64,000 bases of DNA from Lachnospiraceae bacterium (GTDB taxonomy: Bacteria > Bacillota > Clostridia > Lachnospirales > Lachnospiraceae), in assembly GCA_017467845.1 (NCBI GenBank), contig JAFUKH010000025.1:94550-158549 (forward strand). Direction: 5' to 3'. The notes beneath the pieces were generated by a model, which was given only the letters and a program-made list of their open reading frames with translations, was not told the origin of the DNA and did not search any database. The position numbers and the translations under genes were made by a program. Shown piece by piece: positions 37,917 through 46,084 of the stretch. Every line of letters begins with the position of its first letter. The stretch's first letter is position 1.

Positions 37917-39123
37917 ATTTATATTTGTATCAAACTACATAAATCACCACCAGATACCCTTCTGTAATGCCATGTATAAGCTGCTTGACGGAGATTTTGC
38001 TTTTTGTCAGACAGAAGAGGTAGAGCAGGAACGGGTGAATATGGGCTGGGAAGCCGGTCATGAGCTCCCGTATCTCATACGCTACGGAGAGAAGCCGGGG
38101 GAGTATCAGGAACAGATTGATAATGCTCAAGTAGTTTTCTTCGGAGGAACGGATGAGGAGAGCTATATTCAGCATCGTCTTCAGACCGGGAAAACAGTGA
38201 TTCGTTATAGCGAGCGTATCTATAAAACCGGTCAATGGAAGGCCATATCTCCAAGGGGGCTTCGTAAGAAATATCTGGATCACACCAGATATCGCAAGGA
38301 ACCTGTGTACATGCTTTGTTCCGGAGCATATGTGCCATCGGACTTTCATATTGTGAGGGCATACCCGGAGAAGATGCTAAAATGGGGATATTTCCCTGAG
38401 ACAAAGCACTATGATGTGGATAAGTTACTGGGTGAAAAGACGCCGGGGACGATTTTATGGGCGGCGCGAATGATTGATTGGAAGCATCCCGATTTACCTA
38501 TAAGAGTTGCGAAATATTTGAAGGAGCAGAAACTCTCCTTTAGAATGAATATCATCGGTGGCGGTGAATTGGAACAGTCGATGAAGCAGCTTGCAGAAGA
38601 GCTTGGTGTGTCGGATGTAGTGGATTTCTTGGGATTTCAGAAACCGGAAGAAGTACGCCACTATATGGAGAACTCAGATATCTATCTGGTGACCAGTGAT
38701 CGCCGGGAGGGCTGGGGAGCTGTGGTAAACGAAGCTATGAACAGTGGCTGCGTTGTGGTAGCGAATCATATGATAGGTGCAGTGCCTTATTTGATAAAGC
38801 ATGGGGAAAATGGATTTATCTACAAGGATGGGGATCAGATGGATTTATGTACAGAGGTTGAGAGGCTTCTTACGAATCGGGAGCTATGTCGCAGGCTTGG
38901 AAGAGAGGCATATAGAACCATTACAGCGCTATGGAATCCGGAAAATGCAGCCTTTCAACTGGCAGGATTTTGTATGCGACAAGGCTTTTTGACAAAAGAA
39001 GATTTGCCGGGAATTGGAGATGGTGAGGCGGCTATGTTGCAGAAAATCCCCATGGAAGGTCCCTGCTCTGTGGCGCGGGTTATTTCTGAAAATAAGATGT
39101 ATGCTACTTTAGTTAAAAAATAG
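37897..39123 (+). CDS. GT4 glycosyltransferase
   Basis: GT-B enzyme of 408 residues. It has FVSNYINHHQIPFCNAMYK at the N-terminus and the donor site ILWAARMIDWKHPDLPIRVA, FLGFQKPEEVRHYMENSDIYLVTSDRREGWGAVVNEAMNSG in the C-terminal half. ATG 37897 lies inside the end of the preceding gene, so translation is coupled. Sugar and acceptor cannot be told. Confidence 0.88.
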   Translation: MQKSSPKFIFVSNYINHHQIPFCNAMYKLLDGDFAFCQTEEVEQERVNMGWEAGHELPYLIRYGEKPGEYQEQIDNAQVVFFGGTDEESYIQHRLQTGKTVIRYSERIYKTGQWKAISPRGLRKKYLDHTRYRKEPVYMLCSGAYVPSDFHIVRAYPEKMLKWGYFPETKHYDVDKLLGEKTPGTILWAARMIDWKHPDLPIRVAKYLKEQKLSFRMNIIGGGELEQSMKQLAEELGVSDVVDFLGFQKPEEVRHYMENSDIYLVTSDRREGWGAVVNEAMNSGCVVVANHMIGAVPYLIKHGENGFIYKDGDQMDLCTEVERLLTNRELCRRLGREAYRTITALWNPENAAFQLAGFCMRQGFLTKEDLPGIGDGEAAMLQKIPMEGPCSVARVISENKMYATLVKK

Positions 39124-39131
39124 GAGTGAAT

Positions 39132-40166
39132 ATGACACCACTTATTACGATAATTGTACCGGTTTATAATATAATGGAGTATTTGCCGCGGTGTGTGCAC
39201 AGCATTACTGCACAGACCTATACGAATCTGGAAGTGATTCTGGTAGATGATGGCTCAACGGATGGGACAGGTATGCTCTGCGATGAGCTTGCCAAGGAAG
39301 ATTCACGAATTCTTGTCCTTCATAAGGAAAACGGTGGTTCCTCCAGTGCCCGTAATCTGGGACTTAGTGCTGCTAAAGGTGCATATATCGGATTTATAGA
39401 TAGTGATGACTATGTGGAACCGGATATGTACGAGAAACTTTTGGCGGGCATCCAAAATTATCAGGTACAGGTTGCACAGATTGGGAGAGATGAAATCGAT
39501 ATGCAAGGCAATCGCTTGCCCAATATTTGTGAACCACCGGAAAGAGAACAGGTTATTGCTCAGCAGGATTTTCTGAAAGAGCTTTTGATGCATCGGGGAG
39601 ATTGTTCCTTTTGCACCAAGCTTTTCGCAAGAGAACTGCTTATGGATAGAGAATTTCCGGTAGGAGTTCTTAACGAAGATTTTCACTTGCTGGTAAAGCT
39701 TCTTCCGAAGATTGGAAATATTGTCTCCTTGCCGGGACAGGCATATCATGTATTTTGCAGAGAAGGAAGTAATACCCGCAAGCAGACAGGATTCTCCAGA
39801 GTTTTTGCAGATAATATTGATAATGCAGACATGGTAGCTGAGATGGTGGAGAACAATGCTGCTATTTCACAGAGGCAGGTGGAGGAATGCGGTAAAAGCG
39901 TAACCATGACAGAAATTGCATTCCGATTTGGAGTATTCCAGAGGATTGATTATATGCTCCATATACCTATTGAACAGATGGTGAAAGAGAATGAATTCTA
40001 CATGCGCGTAAAAAGATATTTGCGGGCAAATCTGGGAGCTATCTGTGCCAATTCGGTACTTACTGCAAAAAATAAGATATATGCGATACTTTTTGGTATC
40101 GCACCGAAGACGATACGAACCATTCATAAGAAATTAAAAAGGGCTGTTCCAAAATGCAAGAGTTGA
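39132..40166 (+). CDS. GT2 glycosyltransferase
   Basis: Enzyme of 344 residues. It has ITIIVPVYNIMEYLPRCVHS, VILVDDGSTDGTG, SSSARNLGLSAAKG and FIDSDDYVEPD as the nucleotide- and metal-binding sites, a standard capsule/EPS GT2 (EpsH/EpsJ-like). ATG 39132 has AGGAG 5 nt upstream. A GTG at 39126 overlaps that site and is less likely. It is the last gene before a convergent AraC regulator, and its stop falls inside the terminator hairpin loop. Confidence 0.9.
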   Translation: MTPLITIIVPVYNIMEYLPRCVHSITAQTYTNLEVILVDDGSTDGTGMLCDELAKEDSRILVLHKENGGSSSARNLGLSAAKGAYIGFIDSDDYVEPDMYEKLLAGIQNYQVQVAQIGRDEIDMQGNRLPNICEPPEREQVIAQQDFLKELLMHRGDCSFCTKLFARELLMDREFPVGVLNEDFHLLVKLLPKIGNIVSLPGQAYHVFCREGSNTRKQTGFSRVFADNIDNADMVAEMVENNAAISQRQVEECGKSVTMTEIAFRFGVFQRIDYMLHIPIEQMVKENEFYMRVKRYLRANLGAICANSVLTAKNKIYAILFGIAPKTIRTIHKKLKRAVPKCKS

Positions 40167-40223
40167 TTTTGGAAGTATTCCTACACCTCATTCTCCACCA
40201 TAGCATTCGCATGTGGAACAGCC
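40142..40223. terminator. Bidirectional terminator, long-loop hairpin
   Basis: GGCTGTTCCA at 40142 pairs with TGGAACAGCC at 40214, with an inner CCAAAAT/ATTTTGG stem. A T-rich tract follows on the plus strand, and on the minus strand the arm is followed by TTTTTAATTT. It separates convergent genes. Confidence 0.75.
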
Positions 40224-40229
40224 ATTTTG

Positions 40230-41090
40230 TTACCATCTCTTCCGGTATTCAGTGGGAGAGCAGCCCTCCACTTTGCCGAATGCTCTGGCAAAGTAGTTGG
40301 GGTCGTCAAATCCACACTCGATGCCGATTTTTTCCACCGGAAGGTCTGTAAAGCGAAGCAGTCTTTTGGCATTGGTAATACGCATCTGCATTAGGTAATT
40401 GACTACAGAGACGCCGTATTGCTCTTTAAACAGCTTGGTCAGATAGTATTTGTCAATATAAAAACCTTTGGACAATTCGTCCAAGGTGATTTTTCTCTGA
40501 TAATTTGCGTCCAGATACTCTTTTACATCTTGCAAAGAACGTTTGCGCTTTTGGTTGGGGACGGTGTTCGTAGGACGCCAGCTGTCTTCCATAAGAAATG
40601 TCAATAGTCCGGTTAATTTCTCATAAATCTTCATATCCTTTAAGTGAATGTCTGCGTCCGCAATAGAATAAAGGGATTCCACCAGGGCAAGATACCGCTC
40701 AGCATCCATGGGAGTAAACCGGGGACTACCGCCTCGTTCTAAATATTTGTCGTAAATGGCGGACATATTGGGACCATAGAAATGGACCCAGCTTAGCGTC
40801 CAGAGATGATCAGCCGTAGTGTGGGCATAGGGCTGGGAGCAGTCGATAAAGACACAGTCACCCTTCTGTAAAGGATTCTCCTTGCCATTGTATGCAAGAC
40901 TGCCGTTTCCGTTCTCTACAACAAAGAAAAGGTAAGAGTTCAGGCCGCTTCGCCTGCTGGTATGTGGCTTGGTGGCAGTAAGCCGTCCCACTTCCTGCAA
41001 ATGCAGCAGGTTTGTTTTGGCAAAATCAGACGGCGTATATAGTATTCTTCTGGTATGTACCAGGTCCCCTTGAAAGGTTGTTGACAGCAT
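40230..41090 (-). CDS. AraC-family regulator inside the polysaccharide locus
   Basis: Regulator of 286 residues with an N-terminal cupin domain (LFFVVENGNGSLAYNGKENP, VFIDCSQPYAHTT) and a C-terminal double HTH (DELSKGFYIDKYYLTKLFKE, GIECGFDDPNYFARAFGK). I chose the ATG at 41090 because GGGGTG is 6 nt upstream. An earlier ATG at 41126 has no ribosome site. It is divergent from gmd across a 438-nt spacer with many repeats, so it probably controls gmd-fcl and downstream genes. Confidence 0.9.
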   Translation of the reverse strand: MLSTTFQGDLVHTRRILYTPSDFAKTNLLHLQEVGRLTATKPHTSRRSGLNSYLFFVVENGNGSLAYNGKENPLQKGDCVFIDCSQPYAHTTADHLWTLSWVHFYGPNMSAIYDKYLERGGSPRFTPMDAERYLALVESLYSIADADIHLKDMKIYEKLTGLLTFLMEDSWRPTNTVPNQKRKRSLQDVKEYLDANYQRKITLDELSKGFYIDKYYLTKLFKEQYGVSVVNYLMQMRITNAKRLLRFTDLPVEKIGIECGFDDPNYFARAFGKVEGCSPTEYRKRW

Positions 41091-41162
41091 AATATCACCC
41101 CGATTATCATTTTTTTTGAATTTCATTCGTAAAATATCTGTTTAGGATAAAAATATCAAACC

Positions 41163-41189
41163 AATATTGTGCTAGTCAAGTACAATATT
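41163..41189. promoter_or_regulatory. 8-bp dyad near the AraC promoter
   Basis: AATATTGT at 41163 and ACAATATT at 41182 form a perfect inverted repeat with an 11-nt gap, the size expected for a dimeric regulator binding site. It lies 73 nt before the AraC start on the minus strand. Confidence 0.45.
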
Positions 41190-41264
41190 ATCTCTTAAAA
41201 TAAGGGATGAGAGTGGGTAAAATATGTGCTATTGAGTGGTGTATATTGAAAAGGAAGAGTTATG

Positions 41265-41448
41265 TTTGGACATATGGACGTCTTGTAAACCTGGGATGTC
41301 CGAGAAAAGGGAAGAATATGGACAACACAGCTAGGTAGCAAGGCTATATGTCCAAAAAGAAAGAAAAATAAACAAAAAAACGATAGTATATCGCAAAAAC
41401 GTCAAAAAATTGGACATGAAATAAAGAGAACAAGTGTATATGTCCAAA
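41265..41448 (+). promoter_or_regulatory. Leader with alternating ATGTCCAA repeats before gmd
   Basis: The octamer occurs in alternating orientation: TTTGGACATAT (41265), ATATGTCCAAA (41346), TTGGACAT (41410) and ATATGTCCAAA (41438). Partial copies are at 41296 (ATGTCC) and 41316 (ATATGGAC). A small CGATA/TATCG hairpin lies at 41381. Each arm could pair with its neighbour on either side, giving mutually exclusive hairpins. Several 4- to 8-codon start-stop frames fall in this leader, for example 41262-41288 (MFGHMDVL) after AAGGAAGAG. The gap 41091-41528 contains no larger gene that I can support. Confidence 0.55.
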
Positions 41449-41528
41449 GGGTAGGTAACATGAATTAATTAGGTATCAATGGGCTTCTGTGTCCTTGACA
41501 TGGGGAGCACTTTATGGAGGAAAAATAT

Positions 41529-42617
41529 ATGAAAAAAGCCTTAATCACAGGTATAACAGGGCAGGATGGTTCTTATCTTGCAGAGTTTTTATTAGAGAAG
41601 GGATATGAGGTTCACGGAGTGATCAGACGTTCTTCCGTTGATTACAGAGAGAGGATTGCACATTTAGAAGGAGTACCGAATTTTCATTTACACTATGGCG
41701 ATTTGGCAGATTCCATGAGTCTTGTAGCAGTAATTGGTACGGTCAGACCGGATGAGATTTATAATCTGGCAGCGCAATCCCATGTACAGGTTAGCTTTGA
41801 TGTACCGGAATATACTGCAGATGTGGTGGCCACAGGAGTACTTAGAGTTTTGGAGGCTGTAAGATTATGTGGTTTAACAGAGACTTGTCGCATATATCAG
41901 GCATCTACTTCGGAGCTGTATGGAAAAGTGGAACAGGTTCCGCAAAATGAGGAAACTCCGTTTCACCCTTATAGTCCCTATGCAGTGGCAAAGCAGTATG
42001 GCTTTTGGATTGTGAAGGAATATAGAGAGGCTTACAACATGTTCTGCTGTAGCGGGATTTTGTTCAATCATGAGTCAGAGAGAAGAGGAGAAACCTTTGT
42101 CACTCGTAAGATTACATTGGCGGCAGCACGTATTGCACAGGGAAAGCAGGATAAATTGTACTTGGGTAATCTTTCCAGTCTCCGCGATTGGGGATATGCG
42201 AAGGATTACGTGGAATGTATGTGGCTGATTTTACAAAACGATGAACCGAAGGACTATGTAATTGCAACCGGAAAGCAGCACAGTGTTAGAGAGTTTTGTC
42301 AGTTGGCATTCCATTTTGCCGGAATTGAACTTGAATTCGTTGGGGAAGGAATTGACGAGAAAGGTATTGATAAGGCAACGGGTAAAGTATTAGTGGAAGT
42401 CAGCGAGGACTTCTACCGTCCTACAGATGTAGTGAATTTGTTGGGGGACCCTACAAAAGCAAAGACGGAGCTTAAGTGGAATCCTACCAAGACAAGCTTT
42501 GAAGAATTAGTAAAAATAATGGTAGAACACGATATGAAGAAGGTTGCAGTAGAACGTGCGGAAGAGCATATCGCGATGAATCTGGCTGAATATCTGGAGA
42601 AAGGTGTCGTAAAGTAG
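41529..42617 (+). CDS. gmd: GDP-mannose 4,6-dehydratase
   Basis: NADP-dependent enzyme of 362 residues making GDP-4-keto-6-deoxymannose, the first step to GDP-L-fucose. The Rossmann motif [20 protein letters not shown] is at the N-terminus. The catalytic Tyr and Lys are in SPYAVAKQY, and [17 protein letters not shown] matches the family. ATG 41529 has TGGAGG 8 nt upstream. The ATG at 41514 overlaps that site. It is followed by fcl. Confidence 0.97.
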   Translation: MKKALITGITGQDGSYLAEFLLEKGYEVHGVIRRSSVDYRERIAHLEGVPNFHLHYGDLADSMSLVAVIGTVRPDEIYNLAAQSHVQVSFDVPEYTADVVATGVLRVLEAVRLCGLTETCRIYQASTSELYGKVEQVPQNEETPFHPYSPYAVAKQYGFWIVKEYREAYNMFCCSGILFNHESERRGETFVTRKITLAAARIAQGKQDKLYLGNLSSLRDWGYAKDYVECMWLILQNDEPKDYVIATGKQHSVREFCQLAFHFAGIELEFVGEGIDEKGIDKATGKVLVEVSEDFYRPTDVVNLLGDPTKAKTELKWNPTKTSFEELVKIMVEHDMKKVAVERAEEHIAMNLAEYLEKGVVK

Positions 42618-42626
42618 GGAATTCAA

Positions 42627-43571
42627 ATGATGGAAAAAGATGCAAAAATATACGTTGCCGGACATCGGGGAATGGTGGGCTCGGCTATTGTACGAGAATT
42701 GGAAAGACAGGGATACACCAATATCATCACTCGTACTCATAGTGAATTGGATTTATGCAGACAGGATCAGGTAGAGGCTTTCTTTGCGAAAGAAAGACCG
42801 GAGTATGTATTCTTGGCAGCCGCAAAGGTTGGCGGTATCATTGCTAATCAAAGTGCGCTGGCAGATTTTATGTATGACAATATGATGCTGGAGATGAATG
42901 TGATTCACAGTGCATGGAAGAATGGGTGTAAGAAGCTGGAGTTTCTAGGTTCCTCCTGCATCTATCCGCGTATGGCACCCCAGCCCATGAGGGAGGATTG
43001 TCTTTTAACCTCAGAGCTGGAGAAAACCAATGAAGCATATGCCCTTGCTAAGATTTCAGGTTTAAAATATTGCGAGTATCTGAATAAGCAGTATGGTACA
43101 GATTACATCTCTGTGATGCCTACGAATTTATATGGTCCAAATGATAATTATCATCCTACCCATAGTCATGTGCTTCCGGCATTAATCAGACGCTTCCATG
43201 AAGCAAAGGAGCAGGGGCTTTCCTATGTGACTTGCTGGGGAGATGGTTCACCACTCCGTGAGTTTTTGTATGTGGATGACCTGGCGAATTTGTGTGTTTT
43301 TCTTATGAACAACTACAGTGGTGAAGAAACGGTGAATGCGGGTACAGGAAAGGAACTTACTATCAAAGAGCTGACAGAGTTGGTAGCAAAGGTGGTTGGT
43401 TATACCGGCGAAATCCGCTGGGATACCACTAAACCCAACGGGACTCCCAGAAAGCTTCTGGATGTATCCAAAAGTGCAGCACTTGGTTGGACTTACAAAA
43501 CCGAGTTGGAGGATGGAATTCGCCTTGCATATGAGGATTTCTTAAATAACCCAATGAGAGCAGAGAGATAA
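42627..43571 (+). CDS. fcl: GDP-L-fucose synthase
   Basis: Epimerase-reductase of 314 residues that turns the Gmd product into GDP-L-fucose. It has YVAGHRGMVGSAIVRELE as the NADP site, FLGSSCIYPRMAPQP, the catalytic YALAKISGLK and the GTGKELTIKELTELV end. It starts 9 nt after gmd. ATG 42630 is an alternative. With gmd it shows that the polymer, or a modified surface glycan, very likely contains fucose or a related 6-deoxyhexose. Confidence 0.96.
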   Translation: MMEKDAKIYVAGHRGMVGSAIVRELERQGYTNIITRTHSELDLCRQDQVEAFFAKERPEYVFLAAAKVGGIIANQSALADFMYDNMMLEMNVIHSAWKNGCKKLEFLGSSCIYPRMAPQPMREDCLLTSELEKTNEAYALAKISGLKYCEYLNKQYGTDYISVMPTNLYGPNDNYHPTHSHVLPALIRRFHEAKEQGLSYVTCWGDGSPLREFLYVDDLANLCVFLMNNYSGEETVNAGTGKELTIKELTELVAKVVGYTGEIRWDTTKPNGTPRKLLDVSKSAALGWTYKTELEDGIRLAYEDFLNNPMRAER

Positions 43572-43592
43572 TATAATCGTTGATGATGGCGG

Positions 43593-43965
43593 AATGTTGT
43601 GCGGGGAATACCTCCCCTACGTTTGCAAAAAGAGCTGTTCACCTGTGTGGAGACACTTGTATCTCCCACAGTGTGTACAGCTCTTTCCTTGTGTCGAAGA
43701 AATGTCCCGACATGAACGGGAACGCAGACCGCCACTTTGGAAATTTCTACGCACTTTCTCTAAGTTTACAAATACAGAGATATAATTCCAAACAAAAGCC
43801 GGCCATAAAGTTCTTTCATGGGAATCCGCCTAATATGCAGACCGATAGCCGAGTGTCTAACCTTGGAAAAACACAACAAATCAAGGAACGCAATGGCAGC
43901 TTTGTGAAATTCCAGCATTTTTGAACAGTTTGCAAACGTAGGGGAGGTATTCCCCGCACAACATT
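43593..43965. repeat. 373-bp segment bounded by perfect 37-bp inverted repeats
   Basis: Left arm 43593-43629 and right arm 43929-43965 are exact reverse complements (left begins AATGTTGTGCGGGGAATACC). They enclose 299 bp. The match continues imperfectly outside (GTTGAT at 43580, ATCAAC at 43972) and inside (CTGTTCA at 43635 against TGAACAG at 43922). Each arm contains an internal GGGGA...TCCCC-like dyad. No convincing gene or clear target duplication is present. It could be a MITE-like element, an invertible segment or a very long RNA hairpin. It fills most of the gap 43572-44076. Confidence 0.8.
43629..43686. terminator. Strong nested hairpin inside the inverted-repeat segment
   Basis: AAAGAGCTGT (43629) pairs with ACAGCTCTTT (43677), and CTGTG-GGAGA (43643-43653) pairs with TCTCC-CACAG (43662-43671). 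On the minus strand the stem is followed by a T run, so it terminates best in that direction. On the plus strand it may end the gmd-fcl transcript. Confidence 0.65.
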
Positions 43966-44033
43966 CTCTGAATCAACAGTCCCTTTTATTTTGTAGGTTT
44001 CTGCACACAATACTGTTTTTATTACACAAAATG

Positions 44034-44042
44034 TGGTATGAT
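44034..44042 (+). promoter_or_regulatory. Extended -10 promoter for the gene at 44077
   Basis: TGGTATGAT at 44034 is an extended -10 within ACAAAATGTGGTATGAT. It lies just outside the inverted-repeat segment and 35 nt before the chosen start codon. It resembles the promoter at 28807. Confidence 0.5.
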
Positions 44043-44076
44043 AAAATTAACTATGTATAAGTGGGAGTATGCCCAA

Positions 44077-46071
44077 ATGAAGAAAAAAAGTAGTATTCTG
44101 ATTTTGTTTATGATAATAGTGGCAGTTTTGGAGCTATGTGTATTTAATTATGACGCATTGCGAAGCTGTACCAATAAGGAATATTCACCTGCCTATGTGG
44201 TGGGAGCCGGACTCACACAGCAGGAGGATGGCCGCTACCTGGTGACAGGTTCCGGTGAAGCGAATCTGCAGATTTTGGATATCCATGATAAATTGGATTA
44301 TATAAGATTGGGAATTGTCTTTTATGATGCATCAGGGAATATTCAGCCGACAGATATGAAGCTGTATCTGGCTGATGAAGGACATTATAATTACTATTAC
44401 CAGGGCGATATAACATCTTACGGTGATATAGAAGCACTTCAGTATCATCGGCTGCATCCCTATGGGGAAGTGGAGAAGCTTTGTGTAAACTTTAATGTTT
44501 CTGATGGCTGCTATGTGGAAATCGGTGAAGTAGAGCTGGAGGCCCGGGTGCCGTTTCAGGTGAAGCCTCTTAGAGTAATGATACTTCTTCTGGTGGCAGG
44601 ATTTATTTATCTGTTTTTACCCGGAAGTGAGGTGTATGAGCAGGTACCGGATTGTAAAAATAAAAAGCAGCTGGGAGTTGTGCTCGGAATTCTTGCAGTA
44701 AACATCACTTTGATTTTGGTACTTGTCAAGGTTAACCCTGCATTTTCCGGAGATTTACGCTGGGATCATCACTATCAATACCACAGGCTGGCAGAAAGTA
44801 TTCTGCAAGGACATGTATGGCTTGACTATGAGGATGCGGGAGCATTGGAAACGCTGGAGAATCCTTATGATTTTGACCTGCGTCGTGATACAGGAGTCAG
44901 TGAGCATTGGGATACGGCTTACTATGAAGGAAAGTATTATGTGTACTTTGGGATTGTTCCCGTGCTTTTGTTCTATCTGCCTTACCATATGTTGACGGGA
45001 CTTGCTTTTCCTACCTGGGCAGGAGTTTTTCTTAGCATGACCGGGGTTGTGACGGGTGCTTTTTATCTTGTATACCAGCTATTAAAACGATGGTTTTCTG
45101 ATACGAGCTTTGGACATTATTTATTGTTTGCACTCACTTTGGCAAATGGAACCGGTGCGATAACGCTTTCGCTGAGACCGGATTTCTATACATTGCCCAT
45201 TGTACTTGCCCTGGCATTTTCGTTATGGGGCCTGGGATTTTGGCTGAAAGCATCTCTGATTTGGGAGAAAAAGAAGGTATGGGGGTACCTTCTGATAGGT
45301 TCTCTGTGTATGGCACTAACCGCCGGATGCAGGCCTCAGTTCCTTATGGGTTCTTTCCTGATATTCCCGGTTTTGGGAGCGGAGCTGCTTAGAAAATGGG
45401 GAAAGGAAGGATGGAAAAAAGCTGCCGCGGTGGCGGTTCCTTACGTAGTGGTAGCAGCGGGGCTTATGGTTTACAATTATGTCAGGTTTGATTCGCCTTT
45501 TGATTTCGGTGCGAACTACAATCTGACTACCAATGATATGACCAGAAGAGGCTTCTATCTGGGACAGATCGGAGAGGGTATTTTCCAGTATCTTTTCCAA
45601 TTACCGTTGATTACCACCAGTTTCCCTTTCGTCAGAGAAACGACCATGAGTAGTGATTATTTGGGGCAAACTATTCGGGAGAGCTTCTTTGGGGGAATAC
45701 TTATCAGCCATTTTATTTTATGTGCAAACTTCTGTTATGGGGGCGTGCGTAAGAGGATGAAAGCCGTAGAAACAAAGGCATTTTGGGGAACTTGCACTTT
45801 GTCGGCGCTGGTAATTTTAGTGGCAGATACAGCCATGTCGGGGATAATTGTCCGTTATATGACGGATTTTTCATGGCTACTGTTTTTGGGAGCAATTATG
45901 ATACTTTTGCAGCTGCTTTCAGAGAAAGAGAAGCAAAAGAAGATTACGGTATTTTTGATTGTTGCATTTATATTCATGACAGCATTTGATTTGTTTACGG
46001 GGGTACAACTGACAGAACTGTCCGTGTATGATGCAGCAAAGTATTATGAGATAAGATATTTCTTTATGTAG
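44077..46071 (+). CDS. Large polytopic membrane protein, probable GT-C glycosyltransferase
   Basis: Protein of 664 residues. It has one N-terminal helix, an extracytoplasmic beta-rich domain (about 35-170) and then about 10 hydrophobic segments. The loop SGDLRWDHHYQYHRLAESIL and YYEGKYYVYFGIVPVLLFY lie where GT-C enzymes hold catalytic acidic residues. Such proteins use lipid-phosphate sugars outside the membrane. I chose ATG 44077 because GGGAG lies upstream and the promoter ends at 44042. The ATG at 44038 lies inside that promoter. Confidence 0.75.
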   Translation: MKKKSSILILFMIIVAVLELCVFNYDALRSCTNKEYSPAYVVGAGLTQQEDGRYLVTGSGEANLQILDIHDKLDYIRLGIVFYDASGNIQPTDMKLYLADEGHYNYYYQGDITSYGDIEALQYHRLHPYGEVEKLCVNFNVSDGCYVEIGEVELEARVPFQVKPLRVMILLLVAGFIYLFLPGSEVYEQVPDCKNKKQLGVVLGILAVNITLILVLVKVNPAFSGDLRWDHHYQYHRLAESILQGHVWLDYEDAGALETLENPYDFDLRRDTGVSEHWDTAYYEGKYYVYFGIVPVLLFYLPYHMLTGLAFPTWAGVFLSMTGVVTGAFYLVYQLLKRWFSDTSFGHYLLFALTLANGTGAITLSLRPDFYTLPIVLALAFSLWGLGFWLKASLIWEKKKVWGYLLIGSLCMALTAGCRPQFLMGSFLIFPVLGAELLRKWGKEGWKKAAAVAVPYVVVAAGLMVYNYVRFDSPFDFGANYNLTTNDMTRRGFYLGQIGEGIFQYLFQLPLITTSFPFVRETTMSSDYLGQTIRESFFGGILISHFILCANFCYGGVRKRMKAVETKAFWGTCTLSALVILVADTAMSGIIVRYMTDFSWLLFLGAIMILLQLLSEKEKQKKITVFLIVAFIFMTAFDLFTGVQLTELSVYDAAKYYEIRYFFM

Positions 46072-46084
46072 TGGGGAATTACAA

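Noticed and set aside
41262-41288. Calling the 8-codon frame MFGHMDVL a gene
   Set aside because: Too short for any statistical support. Kept only as part of the leader finding.
43580-43924. A 114-codon open frame across the inverted-repeat segment
   Set aside because: It starts in the left repeat region, has no ribosome site, unlike codon use and no family resemblance. The region is better explained as a non-coding element.
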